Shown one piece after another: positions 10,899 to 20,075 of a stretch of 30,000 bases of DNA. Made by a program: the position numbers and the translations under genes. Each line of letters begins with the position of its first letter. Positions within the stretch are counted from its first letter, which is position 1. The notes under the pieces are model-generated. The model made no database searches, was not told where the DNA came from, and saw nothing but the letters and a program-made list of their open reading frames with translations. Origin of the DNA: Stramonita haemastoma (taxonomy: Eukaryota; Mollusca; Gastropoda; Neogastropoda; Muricidae); contig CM060339.1 of assembly GCA_030674155.1 (NCBI GenBank), forward strand, positions 32,608,698 to 32,638,697, given 5' to 3'.

Positions 10899-12008
10899 AA
10901 AATATATATTTTATTTATACCACTTGATGTCACAGCAGATTTCTCTACGTAAGATTAAGGCTACTCTACCCAGGAAGAGCGCGTCGCCACAAATGTAGCG
11001 CCACCCTTTTTTTTTCCTGTCTGTTGCTGTATTTGTTTCCCTATCAGAGTGGCTTTTTTCTACAGAAATTTGCCAGGGACAACCCTCTTCTTGTTGTGGG
11101 TTCTTTTCACACTCACTCACTCACTCAGTCCCATGTCCCAAAGGACGTAGGGGGGACATGAGAGAAGACGCAACAGCGATCTTTTTCCATGCCTCACGAT
11201 CCTGTGTGGCTAGTAGGAGGTGTTGCAGGGGTAGGGCGGTCCAGTCTTTGATGTTGTCAACCCATGATTTCTTTTGGCGGCCTCTTCTTCTCTTGCTCTC
11301 GACTGTTCCTTGCAGGATGGTTTTTGCTAGGGTGTTGTGTCTTGTGGTGTGACCAAACCACATCAGCTTTCTCCTCTTTATGGTGGAGAGCAAAGGCTCT
11401 TGGGGCCCACACGCTTTTTGATTTCTTCTTTCACATAGTTATTGGTCTTGTGTTCTTTGTATGATATTCTGAGGAGTCTTCTGTGGCACTTGTTCTCGAA
11501 TGCTTGGATTCTCCTCTCTAACTCTGCTGTCAGAGTCCATGATTCACAGCCATATAGGAGGATAGATATCACGAGGGATTTGTAAAGGTGGTATTTGGTG
11601 CAGAAGCTGATGTTGTTGCTTCTGATGATCCTCTGGAGTCTGACTAGAGCAGATGTTGCTGTTGCAATGCGAGCTTTCACTTCATTGTTTCATGTGCCAT
11701 CTTTTGTTAGGATGGAGCCTAAGTATTTGAATTGGCTCACCTCTTCTAGTATTTTTCCATTCATCTTTATTCACATCTTTATATGACAATACTCATCTTT
11801 GTATCAGGGTTCTTTTACGTGCACTAAATAATGATATGTCACACATGGGACTTTGGTTTATCGTCTCATTCGAAAGATAATGACCCAGACCACCCTCCCA
11901 AGGTCTAATGGTTGGGGGAAAGTTTGGGGCCCAAATAGGATTCAAACCACTGCACAATCCGACATGGAATGTTTGCTTTCTAGGCAGGTGCATTACCTCT
12001 AGACCGCC
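10899..12008 (-). mobile_element. tRNA-derived SINE, family C, inserted in Gypsy integrase and split by a LINE
   Basis: Two pieces, 12008-11807 (head) and 11107-10899 (body and tail), form one minus-strand SINE. The head has an A-box-like segment near 12008-11988 and a B-box GGTTTGAATCC at 11948-11938 (one difference from GGTTCGANTCC). After it comes GAATGAGACGATAAACC and GTGCACGTAAAAGAACCC. The second piece resumes at AAAAGAACCC and goes on to GGTTGTCCCTGGCAAA, CTGTAGAAAA and GGTGGCGC...GCGACGCGCTC. I recall such a block from snail genomes. The tail is AT-rich near 10905. Gypsy integrase resumes on the other side at 12008. Confidence 0.8.
11108..11806 (-). mobile_element. 5'-truncated LINE inserted in the family-C SINE, with 10-bp target duplication
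   Basis: The minus-strand reading carries a reverse-transcriptase C-terminal region: SQFKYLGS near 11730, IATATSALVRLQRIIRSN (about 11650), SILLYGCESWTLTAELERR (about 11540), then RRKLMWFGHTTRHNTLAKT (about 11370) and RRGRQKKSWVDNIKDW (about 11270). A stop and frame change lie near 11390. The 3' end is a short tandem tail (CACT on the + strand, 11108-11127). GGGTTCTTTT is present on both sides at 11098-11107 and 11807-11816, a 10-bp target site duplication. The length is about 700 bases, so it was truncated on insertion. Confidence 0.88.
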
Positions 12009-12279
12009 GATGTACCTCCTGGCAGCTGACTAGTGCTCGAGATATTTCAAAATCACGCTGATGCCAAACAACATCACAGTGATGGGACCTTTGCCAGGTT
12101 GAAGAAAGTCTTCAGCTGCCATAGCTTCCCAGACATCGTCATGAATGACAATGGTCGACAGATTGCAGCTGCAGATTTTACCTCCTTTTACTCGAGACTG
12201 GGCATTTGAACATGTGACATCCTCTCCCCAGTACCCTTAGTACAGTGGTGAAGTGGATCATGCAGTGTAGACCACAAGT
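12008..12279 (+). pseudogene. Gypsy integrase core remnant
   Basis: The frame from 12009 reads YLLAAD, then a diverged linker to KKVFSCHSFPDIVMNDNG near 12130, matching the FGIPD.VMSDNGPQF block with the second catalytic D of the integrase DDE triad. FTSFYSRLGI follows. The catalytic E region and the next 90 bases (with PLVQW-like changes) are lost to frameshifts before the family-A SINE at 12280. Confidence 0.72.
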
Positions 12280-12574
12280 GGGGGACAGGGTAGCCTAGTG
12301 GTCAGAACATTAGAGTTAACATCAGTGCTGACTCCACTCTCCCCAAAAGTCCTTCGGATGAGACTTAGAACCAAGGCCCGGGTACGAACGCACTCAAAAC
12401 ATCTTGCGCACACGTTAAATCCTGTTCCGCTTTTCGTGAGGGTAGGCTATCGTGTGCCGGTGGGAACAGATGGCATTTACAAACTGCATGCACACGGGGA
12501 CTGGATGTAAATCGCACAAGAGTGCTTATTCCATTATCCTCGATATAAAAAAAAGAAATCAAATCAAATCAAAT
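12280..12574 (+). mobile_element. tRNA-derived SINE, family A, copy 2, internal deletion of the B-box region
   Basis: The head GGGGGACAGGGTAGCCTAGT starts at 12280 with the A-box-like TAGCCTAGTGGTCAGAAC. After AGAACATT it jumps to AGTTAACATCAGTGCTGAC, omitting about 50 bases that in copy 1 hold the B-box. The body (TCCTTCGGATGAGAC, then CACGTTAAATCCTGTTCCGC) and the tail (TTATCCTCGATATAAAA, then four AAATC units) are intact. CAAGT occurs at 12275-12279 and again at 12575-12579, a possible 5-bp target duplication. It splits the Gypsy integrase remnant. Confidence 0.85.
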
Positions 12575-13264
12575 CAAGTCACTCATGAAGAAGTGAAGTG
12601 AAGAATATATCTTGGCTTACTCATGTACCGCAACTTCCTCCTGGCCGATGGGTTTTCCCCAGCACAGCTGAGTATGGGAAGTCACTTCAAAACCCGTGTA
12701 CAATGTATGCCAGGATCCCCCCTTCCCCAGGTCCCAGACATTGTCACTCTGAAGAGGAAGGCGAAGGAGTACCATATGAAGATAACAGAGGACTACAACA
12801 AGAGATCTGGTGCTGCCCCAGAAAACCTGTCTACCAGCAAAACTGTGGTTCTTGATCTGCAGAGAGATGGCACAGTTGTCAGGCAGTATGAAGCTCCATG
12901 GAGTTTCATCATCTGGAGCTCAGATGGTGGCCTCATTTGCAGGAACTGATAAATGACCCATAAGAGCTACCAGTCATGTGCACCCTTACCACAGGCAGTA
13001 CCTCCCGTTTTCTGTGATTCTCCCCTGTCTCGAACTCTAACCATTCTTGGTGCACTTCCATCCACACCCTGCGCACCACATCCTCCTGATCCCAGAAAAA
13101 GCAGACCTACAACCCAGGGGCTGCCTGCCTCACCTGGTTCAACCCCAACAAATGTCCAAAGCCAGCAAAACCAGCCTCCAACTCATGTCTCTGCAGCAAC
13201 CCGAAGATCTATCCGAGAGCGGAGATCGAGACAACCAGCTTACCTAAAGGATGATAAATGTTAG
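12575..13264 (+). pseudogene. Gypsy integrase C-terminal part and tail
   Basis: 12623-12949 reads MYRNFLLADGFSPAQLSMG, matching the AYR.TPLPNGFSPAQLLMGR block. LKRKAKEYHMKITEDYNKR follows, then LDLQRDGTVVRQYEAPWS, resembling the GPY/F-like C-terminal domain that reads ...WIPDLQRDGTVV in relatives. After a stop at 12950, 12953-13264 gives a proline-rich tail ending RSIRERRSRQPAYLKDDKC, the usual RRSxRxRRxPxYLKDY ending of Gypsy pol. Few frameshifts make this the best-kept part. Confidence 0.8.
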
Positions 13265-13350
13265 ATCTTGTGTACTGCATTATTATTCCTTTTAGCTCAG
13301 TTATCTTTCAAAACAAGGATGTTGAATTAGTTTTGCTTCGTTCCACTCTT

Positions 13351-13380
13351 GAAAGAGGGAGATGTCGTATTTAAAATCGT
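13351..13380 (+). promoter_or_regulatory. candidate polypurine tract and start of 3' LTR
   Basis: GAAAGAGGGAGATG lies about 90 bases after the pol stop and is followed by TGTCGTATTT at 13363. Gypsy polypurine tracts usually precede an LTR starting TG. No matching 5' LTR copy is visible, so the LTR extent cannot be drawn. Confidence 0.45.
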
Positions 13381-13640
13381 AGATAAAAGGCCAGCTCTAT
13401 TTCAGTAAAGGGGATCAACACTTCTGGTCTTGGAACACAAAACGGGGTCTGTGCAGTATGACCATGTGCTTCCTTATAATTATCCGTCTGTAGAGAGCAT
13501 AGGCTCTCACACAATGAAAGACAAGTTGCATGAACTCGTGTCTTGTTTGACAATGTCCATGTATCTGAATGCTGGGTGTCCCAAGTGTTGGACCTGATGC
13601 CCAGCTGTCCCGAAAATACATGCTTGTATATTCTGCCACT
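13381..13640. other. possible LTR or intron sequence
   Basis: About 260 bases follow the candidate polypurine tract. They could be the LTR body. Nothing else in the window matches them and no CA-ending border is obvious. Confidence 0.3.
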
Positions 13641-13900
13641 TGGCTCAGGAGGAAAAAAAAACGTGCTCAACATGCTGCCATGGATTGAAATGTTCCATGA
13701 CACTATTGTATGCCACTTTGAATCATAGTAAATTTCCCTGCATGAAATTTCGGCTGTTCTCCCTAGAAAGGATATGTCACCACAAGAGTGCACCGTCATG
13801 TCTTTTTCTTTTTGTCTCTGCGTGTGTATTTGTTATTCTATCAGAAGGTTTTTTCTACAGAAATTTGCCAAAGACAACCCTACTTTTGCCATTGAGTTAA
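13641..13900 (-). mobile_element. diverged family-C SINE body, copy 2
   Basis: On the minus strand: GGGTTGTCTTTGGCAAA, CTGTAGAAAAAACC, GATAGAATAACAAATAC, AGGGAGAACAGCCGAAATTTC and GGGAAATTTACTATGA. The order matches the body seen at 11107-10899, with more substitutions. The tRNA-like head is not present. The right limit is about 13900 and the left limit is uncertain. Confidence 0.65.
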
Positions 13901-14229
13901 CATGGGGCACCAACTCCAAAAACTAAGCTAACCTCATAGACAATAGTATTTTGAAAAAAAATTGAGAATGTAATTCCATGCAATTAATGTGGTACTAACA
14001 ATATGTCTTATCCACAAAGTTCAGTTAGAATTAAAATATCTCATGCAATGCCCACTGTATATACCTGCGGATAAGAGACAAAACTGTCTTTAAAGAATCA
14101 TGGCATTGTAATACAATAGTAAAAAAAAAAATGCATCAATAAAATGAATCATGCTCAAATGACTGGCCCTAGTCTTCACATGGAGCCTCTAGCAAATCAC
14201 TTCAAGGCGAACAAAACCGTTTTGAAAAT
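13901..14229. other. intron sequence, AT-rich
   Basis: I see no coding frame or repeat. An A11 tract at 14120-14130 may belong to the body or tail of the degenerate SINE at 14233-14313. Confidence 0.3.
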
Positions 14230-14232
14230 TAG

Positions 14233-14313
14233 ACCTTAGAGCTGGTATGGACTTCCAACCTGACACCTTCCAGCCAGGAGTGTGTCACACTAACCACTGT
14301 GCCACGTGGCAAA
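14233..14313 (-). mobile_element. tRNA-like head of a third, degenerate SINE
   Basis: On the minus strand an A-box-like TGGCACAGTGGTTAG is at 14304-14290 and a B-box-like GGTTGGAAGTCC is at about 14260-14249, about 30 bases apart. It does not fold convincingly as a tRNA and has no clear acceptor stem, so I call it a SINE head rather than a tRNA gene. The body continues minus-ward but I cannot delimit it. Confidence 0.5.
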
Positions 14314-14670
14314 GCCCTTGATGTGAAAGTCTATAACTATGTTAAGCTTTTAGAAGACGTAATCAAACGAGCGCAGAACCAGTTATCTTTGGGGCGATTT
14401 TAGGTATTTTCATCTTATCAAACCAGTATGGATTAAACACACTAGGCTATCTGCATTTTTTCCTTGACTGCTTACTGTTGGTATTCATCAGCTCGTTATT
14501 TTCTTTTTATTTATCCTTTTCTGTTGGTAGATTTGCTAGAGTTGGTTGATTTTGTTGTCTAAATGTCCAATATTCCGAATGCTTTCTGGATCTTTCCTTC
14601 CAAGCACTGCTTATATACGTGTGGTAGAAAAATCTAGCTGGTGATGTTGATTCAATTCTAAATGTTGCAG
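14314..14670. other. intron sequence before exon 3
   Basis: AT-rich, with no repeat I recognise and no domain-bearing frame. The polypyrimidine tract just before the 14670 acceptor is weak (AATTCTAAATGTTGCAG). Confidence 0.35.
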
Positions 14671-14828
14671 AGGTACAAAGAAGAATACTTGAGGAGAAAG
14701 TCAGGAATTTTGGCGACCCCTTGGACAATATGATGAACAATGCACAGAACCGCTACTTCGGCATGAACAACACAGTAGATAAAGACCAGATAGAAACACA
14801 GGCAGAGGAGCTCATCAATTTCATGAAG
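14671..14828 (+). CDS. GIMAP/AIG1-like GTPase, third visible exon (G5 region)
   Basis: The acceptor TGTTGCAG ends at 14670 and the donor GTTAGT begins at 14829. Two bases complete codon 85 and 52 further codons follow (86-137). RYFGMNN at residues 112-118 matches the family's G5-like box (RYCALNN in human GIMAP4). It is followed by QIETQAEELINFMK, corresponding to the helix whose QV.ELL pattern is typical of AIG1 domains. From the G4 aspartate to this box there are 35 residues, against about 27 in GIMAP4, so the loop is slightly long and no exon needs to be missing. The 6.9-kb intron upstream contains the nested Gypsy/SINE/LINE cluster. Confidence 0.88.
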
Positions 14829-15097
14829 GTTAGTAAAACATAACCACATGCTAGTTCATTACATAGTCTATAAGTTACCGTCTCCTATCTGTTGTGTCAG
14901 CGTGTTACAACATTCCTAATAACTTGTGTCAACATACTTCAGCATCAACTTCTAAATAGATCAACAAGTAAAAATGAATCTTGGATCTAAGTTACGCTTA
15001 ATGCATAATCATATCTGTTTTTGTCTTTCAACTGATTCCAATAAAAACAAAAGTTATGTCATGCAATGTTTTATTTTGTTTGTTTTTCCTAAACCAA
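14829..15097. other. intron sequence after exon 3
   Basis: AT-rich with no recognisable feature before the minisatellite that starts near 15098. Confidence 0.35.
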
Positions 15098-15427
15098 AGA
15101 TCATTCATTGACCAAACACAGATCATTCATTGTACAAACCACAAATTATTCCTTGTCAAAACAACAAATGATTTATTGTCAAAATCACAGATTATCTGTT
15201 AATCAAACTACAGACTAACTATCATCTAAACCACAGATGAACTATTTAACTATTATCCAAACCCTAGGTGAACTATTGTCCAAAGAACACATCACTCGTT
15301 ATCAAAACCACACATTATTCCATTTTCTAACCACAGACCAACTATTGTCCAAACCCCAAATCATTCCTTGTCCAATTAATAGATCAGTCATTGTCTAAAT
15401 CACAGGTTAACTGTTGTCCAAACAACA
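15098..15427. repeat. degenerate minisatellite, about 21-24 bp unit
   Basis: About 14-15 imperfect units of a motif like CAAACCACAGATCATTCATTGT repeat through this stretch. Each has a CCAAAC/ACCACA element and an ATTATT/TTCATTGT element, but units differ in length and sequence. There are no constant spacers of CRISPR type. It is an old tandem array. Confidence 0.75.
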
Positions 15428-15504
15428 GTTTGTCATGTAATGTTTAACTTTAAGGCAAAGAAAGTGTTCTATTCATAGAGGCTAAGGTAAGTGATGATGC
15501 ACTG

Positions 15505-15655
15505 ACACACTTTGTCTCAACAGTGCACTTTGCCTCAATTTGTGACATAGTGTGTCAAGCCTCTAAGGAGGTCAACGTGCTAAGTCACAATTGTGACAAA
15601 GGGGGTTGGTTTCCCAAGGGGACTTGATACCCTGTGTCACAAATTGTGACACGGC
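15505..15655. repeat. about 53-bp repeat with a CACAATTGTG-type core, left array
   Basis: Three near-palindromic cores at about 15536, 15586 and 15638 (CAATTTGTGACA, CACAATTGTGACA, CACAAATTGTGACA) are spaced 50-53 bases, with related sequence between (GTGTCAAG..., GGTTTCCCAAGGGGACTTGA). A similar array is at 18042-18165, on the far side of an L2-like LINE. Confidence 0.65.
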
Positions 15656-15679
15656 GCGTTATCTCCCTCGTGTCAAAAA

Positions 15680-17575
15680 GGAAAAACACACTTTGAACCA
15701 ATACCATCTTCCACACCTGACACACCACCCAAACTCCGTCTGCTCTTCCACTGCACACATCTCCTCCATCATCCCCGTCCTCTTCCTCTGATAATCAGCC
15801 TCACTCACCACAGCCATCTTCTACCTTTTTGTCTCCATCAAACTGTTTTCACTTATGTTTACTTGATGCGCACTCTGTCTGCCCAGAGGGTAAAGCTGAC
15901 TTCCTTTCCGACTTCATATCTGGACAGAACATCGATCTAGCTTTCCTTACAGAAACCTGGCTAAACCCACGAGGTCATGAACCAATAATTAAACAGCTGA
16001 CACCACCTGGCTATAAGACTTTTTCTTTCCTTCGACTCTCCCGTGGAGGTGGCATTGCTGTTATCTACAAAGACACACTCATCCAGCTCTTTATTTCGGG
16101 TACTCTCTCCCTTTTTCACCTGAATCTTTTGAAGTCTCTGAACTCAACCTCAACTTACCAGGCCATTCTATTACTTTCTGCTGTCTCTACCAGCCGCCTC
16201 CTAGCCGTAAAAACAAACTAACATCCTCAGTTTTCCACCAATTAGACTCTCAGTCCCTCCTTGATCACTACAGCCTCTCTCCCAAGAAACTTGTCATTCT
16301 AGGTGACTTCAACTTCCACTTCGACAGCCAGTCTTCTCCCGATGTCAAACGTCTTTCTCTTTCCTTGTCTAACCACTCTCTTTCCCAGCTAGTAAAAGAA
16401 CCAACACACAGATCAGGCCACATCTGAAACTGGCCCATCACTGATGCCTCACTAAATCTCATCAGATCTGTATCTGTGACTAATGAACTGGTTTCTGATC
16501 ATTCTGCCATCCTTTTCTTTCTCAACATCGCAAAGCCCTCAAAAAGAAAAAGCACGTTACCCATCGCAACCTCAAGGCCAGTAATATTCAAACCTTTTCT
16601 TCCCAAGCTGCTGAACGCCTATCACAAACTCCTGATAACACTGACCCTTCTACACACTACAGTAATGTTCTCAGTCAACTGCTCGATGAGCATGCACCTT
16701 CTACTGACCTTTTCCTGCCCAATAGACCATGTGCCCCATGGTACACTCACGAAATTCTGGTTGCAAAGTGCAAACGCCGACAGCTTAAGTGGCAGTGGCG
16801 GAAAAAAAAACACCCTGAGATTAACAGACAACTTTTACAAAAACACATTAACAAAGTGAAACCCTTAATCCATTCAGCAAAGACAAAATTAATCTCTATT
16901 CTGCTCAAGTTCTTGATGCTACCTCAATGAAATCTCTTTTTTCCCACACCACAACTCTTCTTGGATCTGATAAGGCAAGTCCTCTGCCTACCGCCTACAG
17001 CCATTCTGAACTTCCTGCCATTTTTTCTTCCTTCTTCTCTGACAAAGTCCGCAATATTCGTTCCAGACTGGATCAGTCTTCTTTCCAACCTGCCCCTCCT
17101 GATCCCTAGTTCGCTGGCACTCCTCTCCTTTCCCTTCATCCAGCAAGCGAGAGTGAAATCATGACAGTCTTGAAAGAAATGACGATAAAATCGTGTGATC
17201 TTGATCCTATACTTGCTTCTCTTTTCACTCAGTGCCTTCCACAGTTTATACCCACTATCACGAAAATCGTAAACTCATCTCTTCTTTCAGGGATTTTTCC
17301 ACCAGCTCTCAAAACTGCAATAGTTACACCTCTACTCAAAAAAGCACGACCTCGACCCTAACACTCTGAAGAACTATAGACCTGTTTCTAATCTACCTTT
17401 TATCTCTTAAGTCCTTGAAAAAGTTGTTCTGAAACAACTTAATAGCCATCTTTGTTCCAATAATCTCCTTCCCCCGTTCCAGTCGGCCTACTCCATTAAC
17501 CACAGCACCGAAACCACCCTAGTCCACACCTTAAACACGCTTCTACGTGCTTCTGACTTTTAGGAAAATCTCCCT
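15680..17575 (+). mobile_element. L2/CR1-like LINE: endonuclease and start of reverse transcriptase, both ends cut
   Basis: The endonuclease appears at 15829-16221 with LLDAHSVCPEGKADFLSDFI, IDLAFLTETWLNPRG (TETW motif) and RLSRGGGIAVIYKD. It continues in another frame to KKLVILGDFNFHFDS (16285-16330, GDFN motif) and to 16476-16500 with LVSDHSAI, the SDH motif. 17161-17360 gives IKSCDLDPILASLF and SGIFPPALKTAIVTPLLKK, the start of the reverse transcriptase. Blocks like YRPVSNLPF and FQSAY (as degraded codons) follow to 17520. There is no 3' end. The vocabulary (KSCSLDPLPT, FP..FK.A.VTPLLKK) fits the L2/CR1 group. Confidence 0.8.
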
Positions 17576-17995
17576 CCTCACTTTCTTTTTTTTTGTTTCT
17601 CTTTTTGATAATCGATAGTAATTTCCCCGCTGCCATCATTATCAGCAGCTCTTTGATTATGAGTAGTTTTTTTCATTGTAAAATATGAGACACTAAAGGG
17701 CTGTGGCATAGTGCACTGATGGACTTTGTCACAATGTGGACTTAAAGACAAACAGCTGAATAAAATGACACCAAAGAATGCACAGGTTTTGCTTGTACTT
17801 TTCACAAAGTAGCTTCTCTACTGCCATTACATTCAGCACATCTTTTAAATACTAAATTATGTGATCCATATGAGGTACTGAAAGTTCTGACAAAGCAGTC
17901 TGTTACAATTTGGAACTGACGACAGAAACTTGACAAAAAATATGTGGAGCTTCTAGAATGTTGAAGTAGTGCATATCATAAAACTTGTATTAATT
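17576..17995. repeat. two diverged tandem segments of about 190 bp
   Basis: CTGCCATCATTATCAGCA...ATATGAGACACTAAAGGG...CTTTGTCACAATGTGGACT (17625-17745) reappears in weak form as CTGCCATTACATTCAGCA...ATATGAGGTACTGAAAG...CAGTCTGTTACAATTTGGAACT (17818-17921). The CACAATG pattern resembles the cores of the neighbouring 53-bp array. I judge it a diverged tandem duplication; the identity is low. Confidence 0.4.
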
Positions 17996-18041
17996 TGACG
18001 TGTGTTTTGTATTGTGGCATGAGGGAAGCAACACGCCATGT

Positions 18042-18165
18042 CACAGATTTATGACATAGCATGTCGATTACCTGCTCGGGAACCGATGTCCTTCGTCACA
18101 ATGGAGACACTGCACGTCAATCTCCCAGGGGGCTTGACACACTGTGTCACAATTGAGACATAACG
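18042..18165. repeat. about 53-bp repeat with a CACAATTGAGACA-type core, right array
   Basis: Cores at about 18042 (CACAGATTTATGACA), 18097 (CACAATGGAGACA) and 18148 (CACAATTGAGACA) have 51-55 base spacing. They share GGGGGCTTGACACACTGTGTCACAA-type sequence with the left array at 15505-15655. Confidence 0.6.
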
Positions 18166-18179
18166 CGTTGTTGAGACAT

Positions 18180-18203
18180 TATCTATCTATCTATCTATCT
18201 ATA

Positions 18204-18275
<72 letters not shown>

Positions 18276-18276
18276 C
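18180..18276. repeat. (TATC)n tetranucleotide repeat at a LINE 3' end
   Basis: About 24 units of TATC, with one TATATC interruption at 18200. It abuts the 3' end of the minus-strand LINE that starts at 18277, so on that strand it is a (GATA)n tail. Confidence 0.95.
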
Positions 18277-19285
18277 CTTAGTCTGGCGACCGTGGGGACA
18301 ACCCTGAAGACTTTACAACCAGTTCCTTTCATTCCTCTCCCTGTTCTGCCTTTCTCAGAATTTGATTGAGTTCTAGGCCCATCCATTCGCTGATGTTGTC
18401 CTCCCATCTCTTCCTTGGTCTGCCTCTTTTTCGTCCTCTTTGGACAGTGCCTTGCAGTATTGTTTTTGCAAGTCTATTGATCTTGTGACATGCCCTACCA
18501 TTTAACTTTACGCTTCTTTACAATTGATAGATTTTTCGTAGAGACCAATTTTTTGCTGGATTCTGTTATGCACGTCTTCGTTGCTTATTTCGGTCTCTGT
18601 AGGAGATGCCAAGGAGTCTCCGAAAGCATCTCATCTCTACCGCCTGTACTCTTTTCTTCAAATCAGTAGTCATGGTCCATGATTCACAGGCATACAGGAA
18701 TATGGATATAAAATGGGAGCGCACTAGTCTGATCTTGGAGTTGAGTGAAATAATTTTATCTTTCCAGAGGGTGTTCAGTTTTGGCAGTGCTGTTATTGTC
18801 TGTGCAATCCTGCATACTACCACTGGCTTGGACCCCTTGTCTGATACTACGGCTCCCAAGTACTTGAAGCTTTGAACCGTTTCCAGCTTCTGGTCATTGA
18901 CCCTGATATCAGTGAATTTTTCCCTGGCATTATTGGTCATCGGCTTGGTCTTCTCTGCACTGATTTCCATGCCTTGTTCAGGTGTTCTGTTAGGCTGGCA
19001 AGCTCTTGTTCTGATCCCGCTAGTACGTCAATGTCATCTGCAAAATGGAGGTTCGTGATCGTTCTGCCGCCAATGCTGACTGATCCTTTATGGTGTTCCA
19101 GTGCATCAGCTATGATTCTCTCAAGAAAGATGCTGAACAGAGTGGGTGAGAGCAGACAACCCTGCCTTACTCCAACTGTTGTTCTCCAATGTTGCTGTTG
19201 TAGTACACTGCACTGTTGGCCTTGTTGTACAGCTCTTTGATGATTCTGATCAGGTTTGCATTGATGCTGTACACATTCATGGTAC
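18277..19285 (-). mobile_element. 5'-truncated LINE, reverse transcriptase to 3' end, with (GATA)n tail
   Basis: On the minus strand: LIRIIKELYNKANSAVYY near 19250, then VRQGCLLSPTLFSIFLERI (about 19170), LHFADDIDVLAG (catalytic FADD, about 19040), AEKTKPMTNN (18955), VQSFKYLGAVVSD (18870), FLYACESWTMTTDLKKR (about 18680), RRGRPRKRWEDNI (about 18420), and a stop near 18310. The frame is broken after the FADD box and near 18570-18600. Its C-terminal CESWT and RGR.RK.W blocks resemble those of the LINE at 11108-11806, so both belong to related families. Confidence 0.85.
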
Positions 19286-20075
19286 TAGGTAAAACTTCAA
19301 AAAGGTAGGCTTGGTTCTCATTACACAGTAATTATGCTTCGTCACGAGAGAAAGAACTGAAAAGCCGCTGGTGAGTTTGTTGCTGTCAGTCTTTTTTTTT
19401 TTTGTATTGTACCAAACTGGAATTACAGATACTACATATGTAATGAATTGGTAAAAACTGAATGGGCACGTGCGCTTGTTTCTATATACAATTTATTCCT
19501 AACAGTGTACGTATACACTTCACCCTATAAGGTAAACCTCACTTAGTGGGATGTAGTTTATACTGATCGGCTGTAACTCTCCACTGCTGTGCATATGAGA
19601 CTTGAGAGCAATAACAAATTCGTGGAAACTATGACTGTTAGTCAATACACCCAGTAACATGTTGGCTAAACTCAAAGTGTACAAAACGTATTTCCACTTC
19701 AGTTGTTGCTGAAGTCACTGCCCATCACATCCTGGTTGCTGAAAATTGATTAAACTACTTGTATCTTTCTGGCACTGGTATATTCTTCACGCGTAAGTCT
19801 TTCTTTATATTTACTTTTAATCCTAAGGAAAGTATCAAGCAAAGAGCACTGCTTCACTAGGTCAGCAACAGTGGAGAGACAAAAGCACAGCACCTGCAGT
19901 CCACATGTGGATGGTACAACAGTGAAGTACAAAACGGCAGGTGGCGCACAACAGTGAAAGGTTACAGCCTATGAGCAAACACATTAGAGTTTGTTTTTAA
20001 ACATCTATGAAATGAGAGAACTGTCATCAACTAGACATTGATGATCACCTTATACATGTTGCTTCCCTATTACAG
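19286..20075. other. intron sequence before the last exon
   Basis: Nearly 800 bases with no domain-bearing frame and no repeat I could match elsewhere in the window. A T12 tract lies at 19391-19402. Confidence 0.35.

Larger units (their letters stand above)
8370..13372 (+). mobile_element. broken Ty3/Gypsy retrotransposon, split by later insertions
   Basis: Pol domains are in the right order on the + strand: reverse transcriptase (about 8490-9340), RNase H (about 9950-10240), integrase zinc-binding region (about 10540-10898), integrase core (12008-12279) and integrase C-terminal part (12575-13264). A purine-rich tract and TG-starting sequence near 13351-13365 are consistent with the start of a 3' LTR. 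Many stops and frameshifts occur. Three blocks are foreign: a SINE with TA repeat (9534-9943), a SINE holding a LINE (10899-12007) and a SINE (12280-12574). No gag, protease or 5' LTR is recognised. Confidence 0.83.

Noticed and set aside
15098..15427. CRISPR-like array
   Set aside because: The units are imperfect throughout, there are no constant repeats with variable spacers, and the setting is a eukaryotic intron.
18606..19240. + strand ORFs over the 18277-19285 LINE
   Set aside because: They are antisense shadows of the minus-strand reverse transcriptase.
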